Shown here piece after piece: positions 51,701 to 64,000 of a DNA stretch of 64,000 bases. How positions within the stretch are numbered: the stretch's first letter is position 1; each line of letters starts with the position of its first letter. Source of the DNA: Xestospongia muta (taxonomy: Eukaryota; Porifera; Demospongiae; Haplosclerida; Petrosiidae); assembly GCA_963693285.1 (NCBI GenBank), contig OY848924.1:1664144-1728143 (forward strand), read 5' to 3'. Below the pieces are notes generated by a model. That model was not told where the DNA came from and searched no databases. It saw nothing but the letters and a program-made list of their open reading frames with translations. Position numbers and translations under genes: made by a program.

Positions 51701-54700
51701 AAATATATGTATACTGTCCTGTTCAATATATTATTAGTGATTTTATAACATATATAAGAATTAATATTATATCTTAATATCTCATGATTTCAATAATCAA
51801 ATACAACTCTAAGTAGTCTATTATCAACATATATAAACTACTTATGTCAACTATAACAATCTAGACTATAAAATAACTCTATACAAACACAATCATCACA
51901 TACATTATATGTAGTGTTTATTATTTAGGTGTCTTATATTACCTTGTTGTGTAGTATCACTAGGGAGAGTATCTGCTTTGTCTTCACTTGATAGTTCATT
52001 AGTAGAATGTTGCTATTGGATACAGGATATAAGTGATAATATATGAGGTATAAAGTATTGTAGTATTACAATACACAAGATTGATGATGTAACTATTGTT
52101 TATATTATTGATAAGACTGGAGGTGAGGAATTACAATGTAATTGTTAGTAGTAATTGTTGTCACATAGTGAAACTATCAATCTATCTATGTCAAACTTAG
52201 GAATGCTTCTAAGAACCCACAATCACAAAGAAAGCTTCATGAGTGTGGCTACATATAGTGATATGACTGCTCAGTTGTCTGACCAGACACCTACTTGCTT
52301 AATGTGAAACTACTTTTTGCGTCATGTTGAGCAATCACAGAGATCTGCTATCTTACCTATTAATATGCTAGATACCCTTTCTCACATTAAGCTATTGAGT
52401 ATCTGTTCACAAGCTATTATGTTAAAAGCTACTTACTGGCAAGAGGAATAATCCTTAATATTTTAACAAATTAAATTTGTTAATGATTACAATTAATACA
52501 ATCTACTATATAAGAGGATAAATCATACCTGATGTTCCATCAATAAGTCCTCAAAAATACAACCTTCAGTTGAGTCATGAACACTTGATTTCTTAGTATA
52601 TTCTATAGAATATTGAGTAGAACAAAGTGACAATTATATGTTAATAGTTATATTACTTCTCAACATAATAGTTATATTGAGTTCCAATTTAGTTTACTAC
52701 AGATAAACATTCCAATCATCTCATAGTCAACATTTTATTGTCATATTCCATAACAATTAAAGATACTTGCAAAGTATGACTTAATGTCTCGTAGAGTGAC
52801 CTCCAATAGGATCGCCATGTGTGTAATTAAATACCTCTTTAGTGATCATGGAATTATTATGCAAGCAGTCTGTATAAATATAGCAACTAAAGATATTATT
52901 ACATACTTACTTAAAATAATCTGTTGTACAGAACTTTCTTGTTTCAAGTACTCATATATTTTCATAGCATGAGCTTTCTTCTTAACAAGTGGTCCGTTTA
53001 CGACATCTAAAATGGTCATCCAAGTGACAGGAGCACCTTCACCTTGACCATTCATGTCCAACCAATTTTGAATAACGTGACCAAGTCTTGTTCGATCTTG
53101 CATGTTGGCATTGGCCAAACCTTGAAGGACATTATCACTCACTCCGACACCATCTCCAATACTACGCCATAAAGCATCAATATCAACTAGTTGGATTAAA
53201 ACTTCACGTCTTGTAGGTCTTTCCACTGTAAGTACAATAAGATAAAGAACTGTTATATAAGATTGTCTAACATACATAATTTAGGGAATTGACTGAATTC
53301 ATCAGTTAAACTATCCTTTGTTAACATTGTCTCCTGACTACCACCTGTAATATAACAATATATAACAATTAATGAAAGTAATCAAATATAAATGTAGTAG
53401 ATATAAAACAAGAATACTAAATAATGAACAAACTAAATAATTAAAAATATGATATTTTCTTGAGATGTAGATATACCTCCAACATTGTATGTAATAGATG
53501 ATGACATCTGTTTGTCAGGTTTGGTAACAGGGTTAATAAAATCTGTAATAATAACTAAATCATCTTTTATTGGTGGAGAAGGTATACTCTATGTAGAGAA
53601 GATAAAACAATTTCATAGACATAGTGTTAAGATAAAGTCAATATAAACTTACCAAAGGATTACGTCCAGCAAAAATACTAAATTTGTTGAGATGTTCTCT
53701 TACAGAGAGGTGTGTAAAATCTGATGATGGATACAGGGTCATAATCTCCTTACATACTTCTTTTATACGTTGGACATAGTGATCTGGTAGTATTTGATCT
53801 TTGGTGGTGTTAGTAAAGAGAGCTTTGGTGACAAGAGGGGCAATACAGAGGTATGGTTCCTTTTCACCGACAACTAAATGGACAGGAACACATTCGTTAG
53901 TAGAAGAAGTAATGGTTTCTCTCGTTAGTACTCCTTTAGCAACATTTCTCAGAGCATAGAGTATACGATTTTTCTGTTTCTTTTCCATGACATCCTTAAC
54001 ATCACCAGGTGGAATAATAAACTGTTTTGAAGTACATGGACATAATTCTTTTTTAAGTTTAAGTACTTCTTTGATGAGTGATGCACGGAGTTGATAACTT
54101 TTTATTAAACTGTATTGAGAAACTAGAACTGTAACACATCGGTTGTCTTCAGTAACCTCAACCATAACTTCAATATTAGTCTTCTCCTCTTTCCAATAAA
54201 TACCATTTTTCCACATAGTACAGACTCGATGTAATTCTTGGAACACTGCATTGTCGGTAATATCATCAGTTCCCTCAGGAGGACAAGAACAGCATGTATA
54301 AGCTAAGTGAAGAAGAAGAGTATGGAGAAAACGCATGGAGAGAAATTGATGTGATTCAGGACACCATAGGCACCAACCAAATCCATCTGTTGTTTCAAAG
54401 ATTGAAGTGGGTTTGTCTTCTGTAATAAGTGCAGGAAAAAATAAAAATTTCTCATCTTTACTAATAGTGAAGTCATCAGATGGTACATTGTTAGTGATAC
54501 TAGAAACAGCATAAGAGTCTATTTGATGACAAAATTGTAGACTTGTTAAGAAATGAATCAGCATGTCTGTATTGTGTTTAGGGAAAAGGTTAGCTAGAGT
54601 AGAGACAGGCATTATACCAGTATTAGTGGCAACTGGTTTACGCACACGATCAATGCTTTTATTAAATAAGACACCATTTACCTCAGTTAAGAGAGCCTTT

Positions 54701-57700
54701 TTGTCAATAATCACCCATGTGTTAGCCAGAAACAAAATGAGACCCTTACTTCCAAGAATGGTCAAAAATTCTAACACTGTTGATCGATCTGTCAAAAGAC
54801 AAGGCTCATTTAATTCCATTAATTTGGAACATAGCTCATCTAGGCTAATAGCAACCTCCTCCAGCTGTTGAAGGTAAGAATTTAGACAGTGGCAGTGGTA
54901 GCTCATCTTATCATTTTTGTCCATAACAGCTTCACAGCTCTCGTTTAATTTCTCCATAAATGTCTCGATGCCTTTTCCTCCTGGTCGATGACAGTCTATT
55001 GGGAAAAACCCTTTGTAGTTCTGAAAACGAACAGCCAGATCAGCTACATCATTTACAAAAGGCCGGAAGTCTTTTCGACTGGATAATTCATCAACATGAC
55101 TTCCAAGGACAAGTACTTGACTTGAGCTAATTAACTTCATGCTTACATTTTCAACAAAGTTAAACCAGAAAAGGAGGTCTTTCTTAATCGTCTCCTCATC
55201 GTCGGTAAGGTTGCTTAAAATTGCAAAGACAGCTGGTGACCTCAACAAGAGAGTTTCCAGTACTGCAGCATGGCTACTGTAATATTCTGCATGTCCGGCA
55301 AAATCGTAAATTACAACATTTCCTATTTCTATACTACGAACACTGTGGTACTCAATTCCAGTGGTTTGTAATACAACACCTTCAACACATTTTTCTAGAT
55401 CATAGTAACCATTTTGTCCCTTTTTAGCACGATAAGAGATAACAGCAGCCAATGAGCTTTTACCAGCTTCTGTCTTTCCACAAAGAAATAATTTAGCATA
55501 CGATTTTGAGAGGTAGTCTCTGTGACATTGTTTGAATGGTTGAAACAACTTCAGTAATCGAAATTTATTACTGCTAGATACATCTGGTGGAATAAGATCC
55601 AATGGCATTTCTTGATCATTGTTTAGAGCTGCTAGATAATGTGGATCTAGCTGGACATTATGTAAAAGGTAGTGTATGGTTTCTTCACTGCCACGCCCAC
55701 AAGCTAAATGTAATAGATTATTTTCATTCTAAAATAAACAATGAAAATAAATAACAACTGTATTGTTATAAGTAATATAATATATGTTTCATGTGTATAT
55801 AATGACAAATAAACAGATTAACCTGAGTATATTTTTAAAATACTTTTATATATTGTCATAGGAAAAAGACTAATCTTTCAGAAGAAAGGTTTGTACTATA
55901 TACAACGACAAGGAAAACAAATCCTAAGACAAAAAGTATGTACATATGTTAGAGATCATATCAAAGACTACCTCTTTAACTAGTTAATAAAGATTACCAA
56001 TATTAGTCTGACATTGCCAACCCTTCCCTAAGAGATGAAGGGTCTGGGGACAAGTACATATAGGACTCATACAACAGGAATGAGGATGTAGGTAAAGTAT
56101 ACATAGATGTGAGCATGTGTTAAGAGAGTGAAAATGCAAAATGGCTGTTACGGTATGTATTGTACATAGTGATCTTTCATATAGAAGCACAGACGGTTTT
56201 TTACTAACTTATGCTGCCTTGTATCACTCACTATGTGTCCATAAGATCATGTGAATATTTGTTTTACATACAAATGAACAAAATGACTTGTCTACATGTC
56301 AATGTACTTCCACCTCAAATTGGTGATCTATTTAGAATATATGAAGTTCCTAAGAATGCTATTACCCAATTATAGGAAAATCAACATAAAGTGTATTATA
56401 ACAGAGGATCAATAACTATTGAAGCCACAAACAGACAGGTAAATCACAAGAGTGTGTATATGTGTGGGAGGGCTAATAAAGGGAGTGGTTCTTGGAGTAA
56501 CTTGAATTTGATGACATCATCATGACATGACACATATTGATGTCATCATTATAGTACAAGTTACAAGTTACCAAAAAGCATCCTAAAGCCTTAACCTTCT
56601 AAACTCAAAAAAACTAAACCATACATTTATACTACCATTATCTACACATGACATAAAATGATGTCATCATTATGGTACAAGTTACACCAAGAAGCACACA
56701 ATAAAGGTCACATAGAGCATGCTAAATTTTGCGTATTAATTGTTCATAACTATTAATAAATTGATCCATTAATAAATATTGTCATTGATTGATGTAATGA
56801 CAACAGGTTACGTTTGACACATTGTAGACAAATGTCAAAATTTTATTTGTGATTAATGTTCTTGGAACATCTTTTGGCAAAAACATGTTATCAAAATATT
56901 GGACAGTCTGGATATGAGTAAGGTTGCTATCAATATTGAAGACAATATTAAATGTCATACTTCAAAGGAATAGCTCATAAGTAACTATAATATGACTTAC
57001 ATTATCTGTAGCATTTATGTCAGCTTGTCCCTCTTCAATTAATAACTTTAGAACATCAACATAACACTCCCATGCTGCATAATGTGCTGGTGTTTGCCCT
57101 GACTATAAATTAGAAAACATAAGAGGAAAATTTATTCAATTACAAAAAGTACAGGAACTATCTGACACTAAACTATATAGTCAATATAACAGTCATCAAT
57201 ACAGATAATCATAGCTATTGTATTATCATGTCAAACCTGACCAATCACAGGGACATAAAAAGACATAGAAACTATCTAAGATATTAAATGAGTGTCAGTT
57301 TACTATAAACATTTTCATCAATAATAAACTAGGTCATTTAGGTCACAAACGTATCATAACTACCACACTTATAATGATTATCAATTCTATTAACATGATA
57401 TAATTATTTAAACTTGACTTTATAACTACATTTATAAGGTATAGGGTTTCTAAGTATTATAACTAATGAAAAGATGTTCTATGGAGATTTCGTTGTAATA
57501 TATTATGGAAATTATATGTTTGTCATTAATAATATAAAATAAAGTAACCTTTTTTTAAATGTATTCAAAAAGTCATTTTGTATAATAACTAACAAATAGT
57601 TTCCTGTCCTGATTGATTATTGTAATATTACTTTATTATTTTATAAGCCACACCCACTGATATGCAATATAGTGCTAGTCCTTCTATGAGAAGAGAGATT

Positions 57701-60700
57701 ATTCTTCAATAATCTTAAGTTGTTGGCAACCAATTGCGATATATCTCAAGTATGCCATCAATGTTAAGGTTTAATTTTTAAGGGGAGGGGTCTAGTTATA
57801 TTAGTAACCATAGGTAATTTAGATGTGTTAAGGACAGCTCCAGATAAGACACATTGTTCCATGATATTACTCTTTGTCTATCTGAATTAAGGGGTAACTG
57901 TGTATTCTCAATGCAACCACAAGTTTATTATAATAGCAATGTCTATTACATGTTAATATATTCATGATATAGGGAGTTTAACATCTAGTGAGTAACATAT
58001 ATCTATGGATGACATAAGCTTATTCAACATCTATAATGTATGCTCCATTCTTCTTATTGTCACTATGAACTTAGAGATCACATCAAAGACTAGATCTTTA
58101 ACTAGTTAATAATTACTGCCAATACATGATACAGTTATAGATTGTCATTGTAGTTTCTTATCAGGAGAATACTAAATGTCTAACAATATTATTGTATTTA
58201 CTATGACATGAAATAAATATTTTTTCATAAATGATAAATAAAAGATATTTAAACCATTGTCATTTTTTAAAACTACATTAATTTCTACATGTTGATGTAT
58301 TTGGCATGAAATCATCACATTTCAGTATTTATACAAAATATTTCTATCTCTATAAATTAAAGTATTTATGTTTAACAATCCTCAATGACACTAGAAACAT
58401 ATGATAAACACTCACCAACATGCAATATGGTGTGAGCTTTTCTTCGATAATCTCAAACATTTGGCAAGCAATTGCAATGTATGTCCAGTATGATATCAAT
58501 ATTAATGTTTAAAGTTCAAGGGTTAGGGTTTTAATTATATTAATAATGAAAGACAATTTAGATGTGTTAAGGACAGCTCAAATATGCCATCAAAGTTAAG
58601 GAATAAGGATGTGCTCCATCAATCTTATTGTCACTATGGAGTACATGTAATGAAAAAGAATTAATATTGGAGTAGCTCACTACTGGCTGTTCTCATATAC
58701 TTAACCATTTAGTCTTGGGTGAAAGTCTAGTAAAAGTATAAAAGTATAGTATAATACTAATGATACAAATCCTCTTATAATCATCAGAACAGTTTGACAC
58801 AAATGGAAAACCATACTAGTGGTCCCTCTGCGAATACCAAAATGTTTTCAACTATATGTACTACCATTATAACAGGTCACACCTATTGATAACTGACACT
58901 GATATCTTTGGTAATCCTGTACTAACAAATATTTGACCAACAAATCAATTTCTACTAGCCCCACCCATAATATTCTATATCATGAATATTGATTTAAATC
59001 TAGTAACTTGTAGTATTCTCTACAAACAATATAAACTGACCCAGTTACATATATTGGGATCTGCATTGGAGTTTAACAGTAGCTCTACGATATCACAGTA
59101 ACCTCTTTCTGATGCTAAATGTGAAGCTGTTTGCTGACTCCAGGAGAAGAACACAAGTATTTATTGTTGATTACAATAGCATTAAATTTTACATAATATT
59201 ATAATATATACCAATACTAAAATAGACTACATATTAAAACTAAAACAAAAATTAAAATCATAAAAACTGTCTTAGAATGTTTTGGATGTATTGGTATTGC
59301 TGGTGTTTTTCTATTATTGAAAAATAGAGATTTGAAGTAGTTACCCTAGAGTAATACATAACAATGGCTCACTATAGGCTGCTCTTAGTAATCTTTACAA
59401 TAATATATACTGACCCGGTCATGAATATTGGGATTTGCATTGGAGTTTAACAGTAGCTGAACAATGTTAGTGTAGCATCCTTCCGATGCTAGATGTAGAG
59501 CTGTTTGTTTACGCTATAGGAAGTACACAATAATAGATTAAATTTTATAGAATATCATAACATGTATACTAATAATAAAAAAGAATTACATATTAAAATT
59601 AAAACAATTAAGATTCTTTTGGATGTATTAGAATTTCAGTTGTTTTCTCTATTATTGAAAACTGGAAATTTGAAATATGAAGTAATTATTATTTAATCTA
59701 TAGTAACATGCAGTAATCTTTAAAAACAATATACACTGAACACCTTGTCAGAAATATTGGGATCTGCATTGAACTTTAATAGTAGCTGTACAATATTACA
59801 GTAACCAGCTTCAGATGATGTATGAAGAGCTGTTCTCTGAACCTAGATAAAAGACAAAAATATTATATTTATTGTTGATTATAATAACAAAAAATTAATA
59901 AACGATGATAATATTTAACTATGACTAACAGAACAAATATTAAAATTAAACGGGGTTAAAATTATAAAAAATGTCCTAAGATGCTTTTGGATGTATTGGT
60001 ATTGCAGTTGTTTTCTTTATTATTGAAAATTAGAGATTTGAAGTAGTTACCATAGAATAATAGATAAGAATTATTTACTACAGGCTATTCTTAGTAATCT
60101 TTACAAATATTATACACTGACCCAGTCACGAATATTGGGATTTGCATTGGAGTTTAACAGTAGCTGTACAATATCACAATAACCTCCTTTTGAAGCTAGA
60201 TGTAGAGCTGTATGCTGATACTAAAGGAAGTACACAAGTATTTATTGTTAACATCAAAATTTATAGAAAATTATAATACATACCTATCATAAAATGGACC
60301 ACATTTTAAAATCAAACAAGATTAAAATTGTAAAATTTGTTCTGAGATACTTTTAGTTGTATTGGCATTCTATTTTTCCCCTTATTATTGATAATTAAAT
60401 ATTTATAATAGCTATCATAGAATAATAGAGAAGAATGGGTCACTAGTGGCTGTCATGTAAAGTGAGCTTGTAAAAAACAATAAATACCTACAATATGTAT
60501 TTATTAATTTATAAAACTTTAGTGATAAGAAACAACTAGGACTACAGTATTATATTAAGTATTAGTATAACAATTATAACACCTGCTTTGAAAGTAAGAA
60601 TGAGTAAAGCTTTATTTTTGGATTGTGATTACCAGTATTATTAAAAATAGCATTGTTAGGCCATACTTCAAAGGCTGGTTCAAGATAATTTAATAATAGA

Positions 60701-63700
60701 AATGTTCATGTCTTTTGTGGGCTGACATTCACTGACCATGAATATAATTTGTTAAAAGGAAAGATTATATCAATAAAAACAAATCTACCAATTTACAAAT
60801 AAAATTTTTGCTGAATTTAGAAAAGGTCATATTAATTGACAACGCTAGAAGAAAGTTTGTCAAAATGTCAAAATAGGCATATTAATTTAAGATTTGGACC
60901 AAATACCTCCTTCATTATTATCAATGTATGAAAATATCAACAGAGTAAATGATAGTGTAGTCTACTAGAAGTACGAAAAGAGAGATTAAACTGTCTTTTA
61001 ATGAAACAATGTCCATAAGAGTAGGAGGAGATAAATACCTTTAATGATTGTTACTTATCTACTTTTTTATAAAATACAATACTTTAAAAAGTAAACACTA
61101 ACAAACAACAGTAATTTATTACTATTTAATCAGTGTACTAACCTTCAGAAATCCACCGTGATGAACATTGACATTAGCACCTGATGTAAGTGCTAGAGTT
61201 ACATTTTCTATATTACCATTTTTAGCTGAAGTCAAAAGTAGGTCATCCTGTTAAAATAAATAATATATTATAACTGTGACATGTACCCACATATAATTAG
61301 GTCATGTTTATAATATATCATAACATATAAGATCACTATGTCCATGTCATCATATACAGTAAATATATTATTACATTCATCACTTACATTTCTAACTTGG
61401 TCTATATCTCCTCCAAAAGAACATAAGAGCTCAACAACGTTATCATGATCATACCAGTATGCTAGATAAAGTGGGCTATGTCCCCACTATAAAATGAAAT
61501 AAATTGCTTAATAATGACAATAGATTAAAATAGCTAAAACAAACATATATAGAAATATACATAGACACATGCTCCAAAACAATGCTTCCAATAATATTAG
61601 TAATTGGTTAGATATATCAAAGAAGAAATGAAAAATATTTCATCCCACCCACAAAAATTTCAGTGAAAATTTATTTGCATGGAACGAAAAGGTTAACTTA
61701 ATTCTACTCATTACATTGACTTTGAACTATATCCTGTCCTACTAAACATATATGTACATGTAGTAGAGATAATAAATGAAATATAAATTATACACAATAC
61801 ACACTGACCTTGTTATGAATATTAGGATCTGCATTTGACTGTAGCAGAAATTGGACTACCTCAGCGTGACCATTACCTGAGGCTAAATGCAAAGCTGTAT
61901 CGTCATTCTAATAATGAAACAACAAAGAATGTGAATTTAAATATGACTACTGCAATTTCTAAAATACTACAGTAAGAGAATATCACTAAATCAGTTATAT
62001 AGTATAGAGTTAGTAACAGTTTAAAAATATAATGTGTACATAAATGAAGTAATGACTTTGTTCATGACAGATTTACTCTAATTCTTTGTCTATTACAGCA
62101 ATACAACAATATTGTTTATTTAAATATCTAGAAATAGTAAGTTTATAACATATAATAAAACTATATATTGCACTATAGATTCTTATACTACACAGTGGCT
62201 TTGAGTATGACACTTGCTTTTCAACTGTTGCTATCTACAAACAAGCTATTTCAATGTCCTAGTGTTTTCATCATCATATTACAATGTCATGACATATATA
62301 GTATAGCTCCTTAGATTGAGTTTTTTATGTCAATCAAAAAACTTTATATTTCAAAGCATTAAACCTTATATATAGGTGACTACTCATGAAAATAGTATAT
62401 TGTTTATAAATGAACTTATAATTGTCCAATTAATGAGCTACCTTTTATAACAAAGACTCACTTATTATAATAAGGGATAACTTACAAAATCCACCTCTTT
62501 AGCACTCAAATTAGCATTTTTCATTAAAGCTTCTTTCACTTTATCTGCTAGTCCTTTTATAGCGGCTGCTAACATAATTTCATCCTAAGAAATCATATTA
62601 AGTAAATACAAATAAATGAAATAATATACGACATAATAAATATTATATATATATATATATATTACAGATATACAAAGATTTTCAGTAGGTCATTCCAGGA
62701 CAGCCTGAACACTACAGAAATACTTTCTTAGTGCTAAGGTGCTTAACAATATCTATTTACTTTAATTTCCTAATTTTTATGTGGCATAATTTAGCTTTGC
62801 AATTAGGTATAAGATAAGGTAACAAAGTATGCATACTGTTCCCTCCAATATTACATCAAAACTAATAATAGCATTAGTAGCATTTTAATTATGAAATTTG
62901 TCAGAAATAAATCTGGATATGCACTGTAAAAATTAATAAGCCATTTTAACAATTAATTTGTACCTGAAATTGGTGGATTACTATGAAATCTAGAATTTAT
63001 GTAAACTACTCACTGTATAATTTATTGGTATGTAATACAAAGTCAATTAGCAACAATACTGGACCTTAGTGTTACATGATATGCTTTAAACTAATGTCTT
63101 ATGATAGTTATAAGCTATAAAAACCATTGTTAAAGAACAGTCTTGTAGAGAAAACAGAACAAAGCTACATAACAATTATGTCAGCAAAGGTCATGATACT
63201 TATCCATTAAGTACATGTTATGTGTATAAGGACTTTGGCAATAAATAGCAGGTATACTTTAATGTAAGTATGTACATGTATATAATATCAATGTAATGGA
63301 CAAATGGTTGAGTTATACTAAATATTGACCTCAACTACATACATGTATACACTTACATAATCAGGAGTAGCACCTGCATTTTCTAAGAGTTGTACTATTG
63401 TGTTATGACCTTTGATGTAAGCTATAGTATGAGGTGTTGCTTTTGTGGAACAATGACTAAAAGTATTTAGAATCTATGTAACAAAAAAAGACATTTTAAT
63501 AATATTAAAATGTCTTTTTTTGTTACATAGATTCTATCAATCAAACACTTGAGTTATATTGATCTCAGCTACATACATGTATACACTTACAGAACAATGA
63601 CTAACACCTATGTTTGCAGTTTGTGTTACATAACCTCCTTTATTATAACTAATCTATATAATAAAAAAGACATTTTAATATATGAAATAAAATCCAATTC

Positions 63701-63965
63701 CATATCTGTGTATACACAATACAAGCTATTATTTTATATTGACATGTATCATTAATTAAGACATAAATATCACACAATATAATGGATTTCATTAAATTAA
63801 ATTACACGAGAATATTAAAATACTACACACAAATAATAACAGGAAATTAAGGCTAAATTAATAGGATCTTACCGCATAGCAATATTTCAAGTTTGCTCCT
63901 TTCTGAAGTGCTTGTTTGACTCTCTCTAAATGTCCATCTCTAGCAGACTCCCAAAGTTTATAGTC
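48449..63965 (-). CDS. Ankyrin-ROC-COR-death domain-CARD protein (5' end outside window), 25 exons seen
   Basis: A ROCO-family GTPase with ankyrin repeats before the GTPase and two death-fold modules after it. Exons from 5' to 3' (minus strand): 63873-63965, 63591-63653, 63357-63473, 62486-62584, 61809-61907, 61388-61486, 61143-61247, 60122-60220, 59744-59842, 59415-59513, 59041-59133, 57001-57102, 53653-55728, 53477-53588, 53276-53344, 52911-53225, 52529-52602, 51943-52012, 51265-51348, 51079-51129, 50719-50775, 50426-50464, 49893-49966, 49039-49108 and 48449-48780. All GT-AG phases close without a stop, giving at least 1,529 residues. Known ROCO proteins (LRRK, MASL1, DAPK1) act in signalling and cell death. 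The architecture here suggests a cytosolic sensor whose ankyrin surface senses and whose death domain and CARD recruit partners; that role is inference. Confidence 0.88.
48861..49308 (-). repeat. Internal gene duplication, distal copy (exon plus introns)
   Basis: This block, including linker exon 49039-49108, is nearly identical to 51766-52212. The partner exons 49893-49966 and 52529-52602 are also related, so a stretch of about 2.9 kb carrying an exon pair was duplicated in the gene. Confidence 0.9.
49039..52602 (-). other. Eight small linker exons between death domain and CARD
   Basis: Low-complexity hydrophilic linker. Exon pair 52529-52602 (KKSSVHDSTEGCIFEDLLM) and 51943-52012 (STNELSSEDKADTLPSDTT) recurs as 49893-49966 and 49039-49108. 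Between them lie 51265-51348 (APAKRKRSISPLTSKKLKQ, a bipartite nuclear-localisation-like stretch), 51079-51129 (GSHKRKHSNN), 50719-50775 and 50426-50464. Most of these exons start with two and end with one codon base, so they can be gained or skipped without shifting the frame. Confidence 0.75.
51766..52212 (-). repeat. Internal gene duplication, proximal copy
   Basis: Partner of 48861-49308. Differences are scattered single bases such as GTGTTCACTTG versus GTCTTCACTTG. Confidence 0.9.
52911..53225 (-). other. Death domain exon
   Basis: One exon covers the whole fold: LIQLVDIDALWRSIGDGVG, then NMQDRTRLGHVIQNWLDM, then APVTWMTILDVVNG and KKKAHAMKIYEYLKQ. The W-x-x-I-G, the W in the central helix and T-W-x-x-I-L are the standard death-domain anchors, as in DAPK1, which is also a ROCO protein. 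Confidence 0.85.
53653..55728 (-). other. ROC GTPase and COR domains in one 692-codon exon
   Basis: The exon opens with a last ankyrin repeat (NNLLHLACGRGSEETIHYLL). Counting from MPLDL, the P-loop GKTEAGKS is at 44-51, DFAG of switch II at 101-104 and the base-specificity motif SHVD at 169-172, the form usual in Roc GTPases. A COR-like region follows (STVLEFLTILGSKGLILFL, then KKALLTEVNGVLF), with a beta-rich segment to residue about 600. All GTP-binding motifs are intact. The large intronless exon contrasts with the fragmented flanks. Confidence 0.92.
55729..57000. other. Intron with a plus-strand gene remnant
   Basis: On the opposite strand at about 56142-56153 ATGGCTGTTACG precedes a GTATGT. 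At 56283-56438 the frame TCLHVNVLPPQIGDLFRIYE continues to YYNRGSITIEATNRQ before GTAAAT, with one TAG near 56374. It looks like the first exons of an unidentified gene, now broken, lying antisense in this ROCO intron. Confidence 0.35.
56515..56700. repeat. Dispersed ATGATGTCATCAT-type repeat
   Basis: Two blocks of TGATGTCATCATTATnGTAC followed by AAGTTACA, the second ending ACACCAAGAAGCACAC, match the pair near 10870-11015 and 42915-43055. Probably a small non-autonomous element. Confidence 0.6.
59041..60480 (-). repeat. Tandem exon-plus-intron duplication in the ankyrin block
   Basis: Four units of about 330-380 bases share not only the ankyrin exon but also intron sequence such as TTTTGGATGTATTGGTATTG and ACACAAGTATTTATTGTT. 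The repeats therefore arose by recent unequal exchange at the DNA level. Confidence 0.85.
60481..61142. other. Ankyrin-block intron, nothing recognised
   Basis: AT-rich; no exon with matching phase and no repeat core seen. Confidence 0.5.
62585..63356. other. Ankyrin-block intron with (TA)n, nothing else recognised
   Basis: It contains a short (TA)n near 62643-62661; otherwise AT-rich and featureless. Confidence 0.5.
63468..63536. repeat. 69-base perfect palindrome over a splice acceptor
   Basis: 34-base arms (TAGAATCTATGTAAC... and its reverse complement) surround a single central A, with no mismatch. The left end covers the first bases of ankyrin exon 63357-63473 and its acceptor. It could form a strong hairpin, or reflect an inverted-duplication artefact. 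Confidence 0.9.
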
Positions 63966-64000
63966 CTATATAATAATAAAACAAGTCATTACATTTAAAA

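Larger units (their letters stand above)
57001..63965 (-). other. Ankyrin-repeat exon block, 12 exons
   Basis: Most exons are 93-105 bases, phase 0 at both ends, and each encodes one 31-35 residue repeat with T-A-L-H-L-A-S and I-V-Q-L-L-L cores (for example TALHLASKGGYCDIVQLLL at 60122-60220). Exon 63591-63653 encodes only 21 residues without the core and shares VSHCS-like sequence with the next exon, so it is a partial duplicate. Ankyrin repeats bind protein partners. Confidence 0.88.

Noticed and set aside
54563..54871. Plus-strand frame opposite the ROC-COR exon
   Set aside because: Antisense shadow of an exon with intact GTPase motifs.

Overview
The window is eukaryotic and almost certainly from an animal. 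It is AT-rich, its genes are cut by many short GT-AG introns of about 40-120 bases, and it carries an animal-type geranylgeranyl diphosphate synthase, fragments related to CDK4/6 and iPLA2, and a large ankyrin-ROCO-death-CARD gene. Expanded ROCO and death-fold genes, tiny introns and dense transposon remains suggest a marine invertebrate, most likely a demosponge of the Amphimedon type. The organism call is inference; no taxonomic marker was searched.

Layout. 1-3075 is a decayed LINE, plus strand. 4168-11857 is the first copy of a 7.69 kb direct segmental duplication; the second copy is 36223-43913. Its right edge carries the start of GGPS1, which is complete in copy one (11 exons, 11272-16173) and cut off inside exon 3 in copy two. 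18026-26020 is an 8 kb satellite of 152/153-base units. 26897-35371 is a plus-strand cassette of many-exon reading frames. The first has a PHD finger and a MULE-like DDE transposase core. The second has a ubiquitin-specific protease domain followed by a Ulp1/SENP-type protease domain. A third is unidentified. 44007-47993 is a graveyard: a dead piggyBac copy, a 410-base (CT)n tract, and terminal exons of a CDK4/6-like and an iPLA2-like gene. 48449-63965, minus strand, is an ankyrin-ROC-COR-death-CARD gene whose 5' end lies beyond the right edge.

The transposase-protease cassette is the most novel feature. I traced its introns by hand, and every splice junction I chose is consistent in codon phase across 16 and 22 exons, so both frames look intact. 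A phase-0 donor at the stop of the first frame could even join them into one protein of about 1,550 residues. This suggests a mobile element, or a gene domesticated from one, that carries both a deubiquitinase and a SUMO-type protease.

The ROCO gene also traces cleanly (25 exons in the window, at least 1,529 residues). It fits a cytosolic innate-immunity or cell-death sensor: ankyrin ligand surface, GTPase switch, then death-domain and CARD adaptors. It shows recent tandem exon duplication both in the ankyrin block and in the linker between the death domain and the CARD.
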